Of a stretch of DNA of 64,000 nucleotides, positions 26,954 to 34,326 are shown piece after piece. The notes below the pieces were generated by a model, which was not told the DNA's origin, made no database searches, and saw only the letters and a list, made by a program, of their open reading frames with translations. Numbering within the stretch: the first letter of the stretch is position 1; each line of letters begins with the position of its first letter. The position numbers and the translations under genes were made by a program. Origin of the DNA: JASDSY01 sp041441465 (lineage in GTDB: Bacteria; Muiribacteriota; UBA9980); NCBI GenBank assembly GCA_041441465.1, contig JASDSY010000010.1:372001-436000 (forward strand), in the 5' to 3' direction.

Positions 26954-27444
26954 AACATCCAACGGAAGAATTAATTATTTCTTATCTTTATAACGAGTTA
27001 AATGACTCTGAAATCGAAGAAATGGAAAAGCATATCGCAGTATGCCGCGAATGCGCCATAAAAATCAAAGATATGAAAAAAACTATCTTTTCGTTAACTC
27101 AAATTAAAGAAACCACTTTGCCTGATTTTTTAGAAGACAGAATAGCTGATTCTTTAAAAAACTTAACTATCAATTCAGAAAATACTTTTGTCCAAAAAAA
27201 TAAACCGGATTCGAGCAGCGAAATAATGACACCTGCAGAACTTGCTGAATTTCTTAAATTGCCGGTTAAAGCGATATATGAAATTCTTAACGACATTCCG
27301 CATTTATCGCTTGCAGGGCAGATAAGATTTCGCAAAAGCTCAATAGACAAATGGCTTGAATCACGTGAAAAAAATATGCCATCAAAGAAATATATTCCGC
27401 AGGATTTTAACGATTCGGTTAAATTATGGAGAATCGTGGTATAA
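26950..27444 (+). CDS. Anti-sigma zinc-finger protein fused to an excisionase-type DNA-binding domain
   Basis: A 164-residue protein. Residues about 5-50 form a ZAS/zf-HC2 anti-sigma domain with the H-x3-C-x2-C zinc site in EKHIAVCRECAIKI. After a linker, residues about 95-140 (TPAELAEFLKLPVKAIYEIL ending with RFRKSSIDKWLES) are a MerR/excisionase-type (HTH_17) helix-turn-helix. There is no transmembrane segment, so this is a soluble anti-sigma factor that could also bind DNA. AAGGAG precedes the ATG. It presumably restrains the ECF factor encoded just before it. Confidence 0.85.
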   Translation: MKHPTEELIISYLYNELNDSEIEEMEKHIAVCRECAIKIKDMKKTIFSLTQIKETTLPDFLEDRIADSLKNLTINSENTFVQKNKPDSSSEIMTPAELAEFLKLPVKAIYEILNDIPHLSLAGQIRFRKSSIDKWLESREKNMPSKKYIPQDFNDSVKLWRIVV

Positions 27445-27467
27445 ATATTATTTTTAAGGAGGTCTCC

Positions 27468-28979
27468 ATGAATAAAAAAATTTTATCCGATTTTTTCATG
27501 CACTTCTCACAGTTATTAAGCTCCGGCAAGCCATTACTTGACGCTCTTATCGTATGCCGGAAAAAAAGCTACATGAAAAATTATCAAAGCTTCATGGATT
27601 ATATAATCGAAAAAATTAAAACCGGCAATAGCCTTACCAGAATATTTTTAAATATAAATTTTCCTGAAGAATATATGGAATATTTCAGCGCCGGTGAACG
27701 CGACGGAATGCTTGACCGAACAATGGCAGAACTCTCCGCGTCACTTAGCTCAAGCGATTCTGATTCTCAGGAAATTATTATAAATTTACCGAAAAATAAT
27801 ATAAAATCATCATCTAACGAAGGGTTATTAACTGAAAAAAACGAATATAACGAAGCTGTTAATTTAGTTAATAAATGGATAAAGCAATGCATTTCCGAGC
27901 AAGCCAGCGATTTACATGTAATACCTGTCAAAGGCGGCGAAGCCGTCATAAAACATCGTATAAACGGACTCCTGCATGAAAAAGGCCGCATCGGAAAAGA
28001 AGAGTTAAATAAAGGTATCGCCCGCATAAAATTCATGGCCTGCCTTGACGTAGCTGAAAAACGCATGCCGCAGGACGGCCGCATATTAATAAAAATAGAC
28101 GGCAGCGAAGTGGATTTACGTGTTTCTGTCGTGCCGACAGTAGTCGGTGAAAAGTTAACCATAAGATTTTTTCAAAAAAACGAAACAGTGATCGGACTCG
28201 ATAAAATAAATTTAAATGAAATTGAATTAAAAACCGTTAAAGAAATGTTAAAAAAACCATATGGATTGATTTTTATCACAGGCATAAGCGGCTCCGGCAA
28301 AACTACCACCTGCTATTCCGTATTAAACGATTATATTGAAAAAGGCTGTAATGTAGTTACGATAGAACAGCCGGCAGAGTATCTTTTAAACGGCGCAACT
28401 CAAATCGCGATCGATGCTTCGGTAGGATTGACTTGCCTTGCCGCATTAAAATCAGCTATGAGAACAGATCCAGATGTTATTTTTTTAAGCGAGTTTTCGG
28501 ACCCTGAAATTATAAATTACGCATTCAAGGCCGCTCAAACTGGCCATATAGTTATATGCCAGGCCGGTTATAAGACTATATTTGAATTAATCGACGCGCT
28601 ATTAAAGATTAAAACTATCGATCATACCGCGTTAGCCAATATACTTAATGGTGCTATCGCGCAAATACTTTTGCGCCGGCTTTGCGATTGCAAGAAAAAA
28701 TCAGATATAATTCCGACATTTTTGAAAAAAAGTAAAAACAATAAAACATGTGCGCCAGTCGGATGTGATAAATGCCTGAATTCCGGTTATAAAGGTCGAA
28801 TTCCAGTATATGATGCGCTGATTTTCAAACATAATTTAAAGGAAGCGATAGCCTCACGCGATATCAAAAAAATAAAAAAACTGCTTCCTGATTTACTTGA
28901 AAAAAAAGCCATTCAATTGATAAAAGACGGCATAACTTCATCGGAAGAAGTAAATAGAGTTTTAGGATTAACTATTTAA
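27468..28979 (+). CDS. GspF-fragment/GspE (PilB-type) fusion secretion ATPase
   Basis: About 503 residues from an ATG with an ideal AAGGAGGTCTCC box (an in-frame ATG at 27426 overlaps the previous gene and is less likely). Residues 1-95 (HFSQLLSSGKPLLDALIVC, then MEYFSAGERDGMLDRTMAEL) resemble one cytoplasmic half of the GspF/PilC platform protein. From about 145 a GspE-type ATPase follows: SDLHVIP, Walker A GISGSGKTTT at about 271, a TIEQPAEY acidic box, DPDVIFLSEF as Walker B, and a tetracysteine zinc site (CDC...CDKC) at about 405-440. GspE ATPases power type II secretion or type IV pili. No other pilus genes adjoin. Confidence 0.83.
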   Translation: MNKKILSDFFMHFSQLLSSGKPLLDALIVCRKKSYMKNYQSFMDYIIEKIKTGNSLTRIFLNINFPEEYMEYFSAGERDGMLDRTMAELSASLSSSDSDSQEIIINLPKNNIKSSSNEGLLTEKNEYNEAVNLVNKWIKQCISEQASDLHVIPVKGGEAVIKHRINGLLHEKGRIGKEELNKGIARIKFMACLDVAEKRMPQDGRILIKIDGSEVDLRVSVVPTVVGEKLTIRFFQKNETVIGLDKINLNEIELKTVKEMLKKPYGLIFITGISGSGKTTTCYSVLNDYIEKGCNVVTIEQPAEYLLNGATQIAIDASVGLTCLAALKSAMRTDPDVIFLSEFSDPEIINYAFKAAQTGHIVICQAGYKTIFELIDALLKIKTIDHTALANILNGAIAQILLRRLCDCKKKSDIIPTFLKKSKNNKTCAPVGCDKCLNSGYKGRIPVYDALIFKHNLKEAIASRDIKKIKKLLPDLLEKKAIQLIKDGITSSEEVNRVLGLTI

Positions 28980-29044
28980 AATTTATTTTTATTAAAACAT
29001 AAAAATAATAGAACAATTATATAAAATTCAACTCCAATAGCACA

Positions 29045-29073
29045 TTGAAAATATCCACATGATATTGTATAAT
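29045..29073 (+). promoter_or_regulatory. Sigma-70 promoter
   Basis: TTGAAA, 17-base spacer, TATAAT (29068-29073), 48 bases upstream of the gene at 29121. Confidence 0.65.
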
Positions 29074-29120
29074 TATTCATGTAAGTTCATTGTAAATATC
29101 ATAATGCGGGATGGTTCAAT

Positions 29121-30191
29121 ATGGCAAAATATAAAGTGCTTATCCATGAAATTACCTATGAAAAATCTCAAAATTACCTGACGGAACTGAAAAGAGATTT
29201 CACGAGGTGCGGAACGCGGCTGAAAAGTATTCTCATAGGCCGCGAGCTGCGTGGAATTGCAACCGAAGATTTTCTAGACCTACTTTTTCAGACAAAAATC
29301 CCGACGCTATACGCCGAAAGTCAGATCTGCGGCGACGGTTCAGATTGGAATGCGCCGGAACTTTCAATTCTCGGCGATATGAGCATAGCTGTGCCGGTAA
29401 CAGTTTTCGATAACGGGAAACATTCGTTTCCTGAAATCCATAAAGAACCATTCGAGGCCACATTAATTTATGTGCCTGGCGCGTTATTACGAAACGATTC
29501 AGGCCAAATCCCCGCTGACCGGCCGGAAATTATCAAAGACGATAATCTGCATTTCGAAGGCTATTACTCGCTCTACGAAAGACGTCTTTTTCCGGCTTTT
29601 ATGTACATTAACGATAAGGCTAAATCTTCTGGTCAAAAAGCGCTGGTAACGATTCCAGGGCTTGGATGCGGCCAGTTTGCGGGCGAATTCAGGGGCCAGC
29701 TCGGATACGAATTTAAAAATGTGCTGCTGCACTTTTTTACGAAATATGAACATCATTTTCCAAATATCGCATTGGTTTATTACGATCCTTACAACGAATG
29801 CGGCAACGAAGATTTCAAAATAAACGAAAACCTGTTTCTTGTAAGGCCATTTCTCAAAGGAAACCAGAACAAGCCGCAGTTATGCAGGCCGGAAGCTTAT
29901 TTAAAAAACTACATTCTAAATGAATATGAGTTTTTCAGCGTGGTAGCCTGGGACCATGTCTCATGGCCGGGCAACGATTTTTACGAGGGGAACCGCGCAA
30001 CGGACGACGGAGTAAAAGCCGCGGCAACTAATTCAATGGCAGTCCTGACCGGCATAGAAGGAAAATACAATCCCGATAAATTTATGTTTGAACCGCCAGA
30101 TTGTTATAAAAACTGGAAAGACGTAATATATAAAAATAAAATTAAAATCCAGGTAAAAGAAAACTTGATCGTGTATAAAAATATATTATGA
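29121..30191 (+). CDS. Unknown protein with macro-domain-like features
   Basis: A 356-residue cytoplasmic protein with no signal peptide. It has a conserved-looking core ALVTIPGLGCGQFAGEF at about 172-188, a glycine-rich loop of the kind that binds ADP-ribose in macro/PARG-like domains, and a C-terminal stretch SWPGNDFYEGNRATDDGVKA at about 276-295 that looks like a second functional loop. I recall similar sequences in intracellular bacteria such as Legionella, but cannot verify this. The function is unknown; removal or binding of ADP-ribose is a guess. It has its own sigma-70 promoter. Confidence 0.6.
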   Translation: MAKYKVLIHEITYEKSQNYLTELKRDFTRCGTRLKSILIGRELRGIATEDFLDLLFQTKIPTLYAESQICGDGSDWNAPELSILGDMSIAVPVTVFDNGKHSFPEIHKEPFEATLIYVPGALLRNDSGQIPADRPEIIKDDNLHFEGYYSLYERRLFPAFMYINDKAKSSGQKALVTIPGLGCGQFAGEFRGQLGYEFKNVLLHFFTKYEHHFPNIALVYYDPYNECGNEDFKINENLFLVRPFLKGNQNKPQLCRPEAYLKNYILNEYEFFSVVAWDHVSWPGNDFYEGNRATDDGVKAAATNSMAVLTGIEGKYNPDKFMFEPPDCYKNWKDVIYKNKIKIQVKENLIVYKNIL

Positions 30192-30262
30192 GAAAATAAT
30201 TCATAAATAATACAATTAATGATAACAAATAAAAAATAAATTAAGGATCATCAAAAACATTT

Positions 30263-31960
30263 ATGGTAACTCTCGATAAAACTATCGTAAAAAGCGGCGA
30301 AACCCTTAAAATCGACAGGCTCGACTATTGCCTGGCCGGCGATATAATCGTCGAAAACGGCGGGGTCCTGATATTCGAAAACACTTCGCTATGCTGGAAC
30401 GAAAATTATGCAATAATAAGCGAAGGCCTTGTAATAGCAAGCAATGCTGCATTTCGCACCCAAGATTACTCGGCGGCTTCGGGCGGAATAATACTCATAG
30501 GAAACGGCGCGGCCGGTTCTGAATTCATTAACTGCAACTTCGATTATTCAGCCGGAATCAAATCAGAAAAATACAGGGCCATGGTTTCAACTGACGCCTT
30601 GAACGGCCAAGAAACATACGGCGGTGCGGCCGCGGTCTTCGATGTAACCGGAGGCACGGTAAATTTTTCTAAATGCGTGTTCAGAAATTGTCAGGCCTCA
30701 GCCGGCGGGGCGGTCTACATATCAAATTCCAGCGTAAGATTAGGAGGCGTAGTTTTCGAAAGCTGCGAAGGTTATAATTATAACGGCGGCGCGGTTTATG
30801 CCGAAAATTCCGACGATCTGAAATTAATCCACTGCAATTTTTTAAACTGCAAGGCATACGAGGGCGGAGGCGGATTGTATTCGTATTCAAACTCAATAAT
30901 CACAGACTCGTGTATTTTCTCGGAATGCTCGGCCGGCGAGGGCGGAGGATTATACTTATCAAATAGCCCGGAGAAAAAAATAGAATTCCAAAAATGCCAA
31001 TTTTATAATTGCAAGAGTGAAAATGAAGGCGGGGCAATTTATTTAGATAAATGTCATAATAATATACTTAAAGATATTCAATTTAACGACTGCACTGCCG
31101 GCACCTGCGGAGGCGGTATTTTCACTACCGCCGTGCCCAAACTCGAATCATGCAAATTTTCGGGCTGCTGCGCCAAATTTTCTGGAGGCGCAATTGAATT
31201 GGCTTATCCTGAAAATTCGGGTTATAAAAACAGCAGCACGTCAATTTTAAATGATAATAAAAATGAGCATACAGCCGGTTTACAACTTTCCGATTCAGAA
31301 TTCAATAGGTGCCAGCCCGATAACGTCCACGATAACCTTAACAAGAAATCAAATAAAGAAAATTCACAGACGGATATTTACGGCGAACGGCAAATCCAAC
31401 CCGGTCATTCGATAAATTACCCAAATGATAATATTAACCCGGCGCCGAATAATAAAGATAAAAATATGAACTGTAATTCAAAAAATAACCAGCCGGACAC
31501 CGCTGAAGCTAATATATCTGCCGATATAATCCATCACAACAAAACTAAAAGTGATATAGGCAAATTAATTTATGAAAATTTTCTGCTGAAAAATAAAAAA
31601 AATACAATCGAACAATATCGTGATGTATTATTCATATCAATAATAATAATAGTTTCATTTTTTTTCACAATGTCCGCGCATTATATAGAATCGACATTTT
31701 ATCCGCGCTGTCCTATGTTTTCCGCCGCGGGAATTGCAGCCTTTGCCGCCGGCATTTATCCCGGTTATAAAATAGCGTCTGAAATTCGAAAAAATATATT
31801 CATCTCGGTATTATGGGCATGCGCGGCAGTTTATTTTATGACCGATATAGACATACACGATAATTATTCTATCCTGACCCTTGTTTATTCATCGATCGTA
31901 ATATTCGGCGGATATCTAATAATGAAACTCATAAATAATCGTGCTGCCGAAAACAAATAG
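30263..31960 (+). CDS. Cys-rich beta-helix repeat protein with four C-terminal membrane segments
   Basis: A 565-residue protein. Residues about 10-330 are parallel beta-helix (polymorphic-membrane-protein-like) repeats with recurring GGAVY/GGGLY turns and FxxC(x)A motifs (FRNCQASAGGAVYI, FLNCKAYEGGGGLYS). Cysteines are stacked at the same repeat position. A low-complexity Asn/Lys-rich linker (about 345-435) leads to four transmembrane helices at about 455-560. There is no N-terminal signal peptide, so the beta-helix may be cytoplasmic with the membrane anchor at the C-terminus, the reverse of usual adhesins. Binding partner unknown. Confidence 0.7.
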   Translation: MVTLDKTIVKSGETLKIDRLDYCLAGDIIVENGGVLIFENTSLCWNENYAIISEGLVIASNAAFRTQDYSAASGGIILIGNGAAGSEFINCNFDYSAGIKSEKYRAMVSTDALNGQETYGGAAAVFDVTGGTVNFSKCVFRNCQASAGGAVYISNSSVRLGGVVFESCEGYNYNGGAVYAENSDDLKLIHCNFLNCKAYEGGGGLYSYSNSIITDSCIFSECSAGEGGGLYLSNSPEKKIEFQKCQFYNCKSENEGGAIYLDKCHNNILKDIQFNDCTAGTCGGGIFTTAVPKLESCKFSGCCAKFSGGAIELAYPENSGYKNSSTSILNDNKNEHTAGLQLSDSEFNRCQPDNVHDNLNKKSNKENSQTDIYGERQIQPGHSINYPNDNINPAPNNKDKNMNCNSKNNQPDTAEANISADIIHHNKTKSDIGKLIYENFLLKNKKNTIEQYRDVLFISIIIIVSFFFTMSAHYIESTFYPRCPMFSAAGIAAFAAGIYPGYKIASEIRKNIFISVLWACAAVYFMTDIDIHDNYSILTLVYSSIVIFGGYLIMKLINNRAAENK

Positions 31961-31997
31961 TTATCAATTCACATTTTAAAGTATTTAATTAAAAAAA

Positions 31998-32034
31998 GCT
32001 GGAGCTGAAAGACTTATGTCCTTCCAGCTCCAGC
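31998..32034 (-). terminator. Strong hairpin, terminator for the minus-strand genes
   Basis: GCTGGAGCTG-AAAGAC pairs with GTCCTTCCAGCTCCAGC with one bulge. On the minus strand it is followed by seven T. It could also slow plus-strand transcription of the gene ending at 31960. Confidence 0.75.
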
Positions 32035-32099
32035 TGTCAGTATATTTAATTATTTAAGTTTTGCACCTTAAAAGTGTCTGTAAATAAGATTTTTTTTAA

Positions 32100-32225
32100 T
32101 TAATAAAATTTTATTTCTAATAATTAACCTTCAAATCAATCGTAAATATGTTAGTAAAAAAATATGGTTTAATGTAATAATGCTGGTTTTGATATGCGAA
32201 ACTTCAGTTAATTACTAAATTATGT
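32100..32225 (+). repeat. Dispersed repeat, copy 1 (inverted copy at 41.1 kb)
   Basis: About 125 bases, roughly 80 percent identical by eye to the reverse complement of 41110-41240. The best-conserved parts are TTTAATGTAATAATG and ATGCGAAACTT. It encodes no protein. Confidence 0.7.
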
Positions 32226-32242
32226 AACTTAAAAACTTGCTA

Positions 32243-33043
32243 TTATTCCTGCGGCTGATTGCTGCCTGCGCCGCGGTTGCCGGGTTCCATGCCATTTTGA
32301 TTCCGGCCCTGGTTCTGATTTGGATTCTGGTTTTTAGGGCCGCCATTCATGCCCGGATTAATAACGCGCGGTTCCAGATAGAGAGAGTATTTCTCTCCGT
32401 TTATGGTAACGCTTCCCGATACCATTATCATCTTACGCTTGCCAGCTTCTTTTTCGACCGAAGCGATTTTTATATCGCCTATTATATCCGCCTTGCCTTC
32501 CGGCATTTTCATTTTGTCTGCCTGGCCCGGCGCAGGCGGTTCATTTGGCGTTTCAAAATACGCGCCTGAAACTTTCGCCGTGCAGGATTTGATTATCGCA
32601 GGCGGCTTTCTGCCTGAAGCTTTCGCCTGCTCAGGGAATAATTGCAGCGACGCTTCCTGCGTTTCAATATTCGCTTCAACTATAAAATAAGTTTGCTTTC
32701 CCACTTCAATAACGCCGGCCGGCTTTTTAATTTTCGCGTTTTTCTCGGCGTGAAAATTCGGAAAAATATTAACGCACGCTATTTCGAATTCATTTTCCGC
32801 TTTAACCGCGTGGCCTATATAAAGAAACAAAGGATGAACCGGCGGACGCTGCTGCCCGGTAACGCCGTCACGCTGGCCTGGAACGCCCTGCTGCAAACCC
32901 TGCGCGCCGCCCTGTGAATTATTCTCCAACTGCGGCCCGCCTGCTTCTTCACCCGGCATTTGCGCGAGTAAATTTTCGGGACAACCAAATAATAAAAATG
33001 CCAGAATAAACGCAACCATTAATTTCAAGTTAAAATTTCTCAT
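32243..33043 (-). CDS. Gln/Asn/Gly-rich lipoprotein
   Basis: A 266-residue exported protein. The signal peptide ends LLFGC at about 17-21, a lipobox, so the Cys should be lipidated. The next 60 residues are Gly/Gln/Pro-rich. The central part (about 80-225) is a beta-rich domain (ANIETQEASLQLFPEQ; EKEAGKRKMIMVSGSVTING) of unknown family, and the tail is again Asn/Gln/Gly low complexity. It starts 25 bases after the CHASE2 gene on the same strand, with a GGAGGAAAA box, so the two form an operon ending at the hairpin at 31998. Confidence 0.75.
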   Translation of the reverse strand: MRNFNLKLMVAFILAFLLFGCPENLLAQMPGEEAGGPQLENNSQGGAQGLQQGVPGQRDGVTGQQRPPVHPLFLYIGHAVKAENEFEIACVNIFPNFHAEKNAKIKKPAGVIEVGKQTYFIVEANIETQEASLQLFPEQAKASGRKPPAIIKSCTAKVSGAYFETPNEPPAPGQADKMKMPEGKADIIGDIKIASVEKEAGKRKMIMVSGSVTINGEKYSLYLEPRVINPGMNGGPKNQNPNQNQGRNQNGMEPGNRGAGSNQPQE

Positions 33044-33067
33044 AATTTTCCTCCTTAATATTCATAA

Positions 33068-34096
33068 TTATTTCGAACGGTAAATTTCAAGAATGGCGTT
33101 AGCAATCAGATCGAGATTATAAACCGACTGATGGTTTTTGACATATACCTTCGCGTTTTTAGTCATATCACCTATTAATATTATTTTTTTCGAATATTCT
33201 TTAGCGAGCTTTGACGGATCTTTCGAGTCAAAAAATAATTTACTGCGTTCATAAACCTGGCTGAACGGTATATAATTAAAATTACATGTGTAATCCATGA
33301 CAAATTTCTGGGATACTTTATATTTGCCAAATTTAAGGGCGTATTTCGAATTTTCCTTTTTATCGTTCAGCATTAATTCATAATCTTCAATATTTTCGGC
33401 CGTCATGACAAGCGCGAGCGCTAGCGACGGAAATACTTCCTTATCGCGCAGCATGAAGCAATGGAATCTTAATTCGCTAAATCCATGCATAACGTCGAAG
33501 TTTATAAAACCTTTTTTATTCGGCGTAACACCGAGCGCCTGATACGGCTTCACTATCTTAAAATCATTGCCGGCCGTTTCCCAGTCTTTGTAAAGCCTGT
33601 TAGGGTCAAACTCGAGGTCCGCCGCCAGAACCATGCGCGGCGTTCTCTCGACGAATTCTATGAACTCACGCTCGTCAACGCCGGGCGTATCAAATAAAAA
33701 CTCTATACCGACAGCAGCGGCACGCGAACGGCTGAAAAAGTCGCACACCCGATGAATCATGTGAACATCCGGAAACTTCTTCATCTTTTTTACGCATTCG
33801 TCAGTAACCGCGACAACGACTATCCTGTCCTGGAGATTATTCGTGTTACGCCAGTAATTCGGTGTATTTTCGGAGCCGGATATGCTTTTATCGACCGGGA
33901 ATTCATCGTTGAATTCGCTGTCTGCCGGTTTGGAAGAAGTCCTGTTTTTCCTGATCTGCTCCAATTTTTGATTTAAAACATCAATATTTCCGGAGGCATT
34001 CGCCTGACCGTAAAAATCAGCAGAAAACAAACATAACATAAATATGACTAAACACAGCGGCAATATTTTTTTATTTTTAAATTTAGCGGCAGGCAT
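33068..34096 (-). CDS. Exported CHASE2-domain protein
   Basis: A 342-residue protein with a signal peptide or anchor (about residues 8-33, ending QANA). The bulk resembles the extracytoplasmic sensory CHASE2 domain: VVAVTDECVKKM opening, the 'G-x-D/E-F-L-F-D' turn read here as VGIEFLFDTPG, FINFDVMHGFSELRFHC, and the closing IILIGDMTKNAKVY. Unlike usual CHASE2 proteins it has no C-terminal transmembrane helices and no cyclase, kinase or other output domain, so it would be a free periplasmic sensor or binding protein, perhaps acting with the lipoprotein encoded next. Confidence 0.72.
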   Translation of the reverse strand: MPAAKFKNKKILPLCLVIFMLCLFSADFYGQANASGNIDVLNQKLEQIRKNRTSSKPADSEFNDEFPVDKSISGSENTPNYWRNTNNLQDRIVVVAVTDECVKKMKKFPDVHMIHRVCDFFSRSRAAAVGIEFLFDTPGVDEREFIEFVERTPRMVLAADLEFDPNRLYKDWETAGNDFKIVKPYQALGVTPNKKGFINFDVMHGFSELRFHCFMLRDKEVFPSLALALVMTAENIEDYELMLNDKKENSKYALKFGKYKVSQKFVMDYTCNFNYIPFSQVYERSKLFFDSKDPSKLAKEYSKKIILIGDMTKNAKVYVKNHQSVYNLDLIANAILEIYRSK

Positions 34097-34207
34097 CTTT
34101 TTATTTTCTCCGTTTCTAATTATTTAAAAAATATGAATATTAATTTTGTAATCATTAAAAAATACTATTTAGAAGACATTTAACCCAAAAATCAACATAA
34201 ATAGGTC

Positions 34208-34248
34208 AAAAAATATGGAAGGCAAAATTAATTTATTCGGCCTTCCAT
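34208..34248 (-). terminator. Terminator of the Ski2-like helicase gene
   Basis: ATGGAAGGC (34215-34223) pairs with GCCTTCCAT (34240-34248). On the minus strand it runs into ATTTTTTGA. Confidence 0.75.
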
Positions 34249-34326
34249 TCATTTTTCCATGTAATTATTTAATATAAAAATCAAATGCGACCTGCATATA
34301 TAAAATTATTTCACGGTTAATAAATT

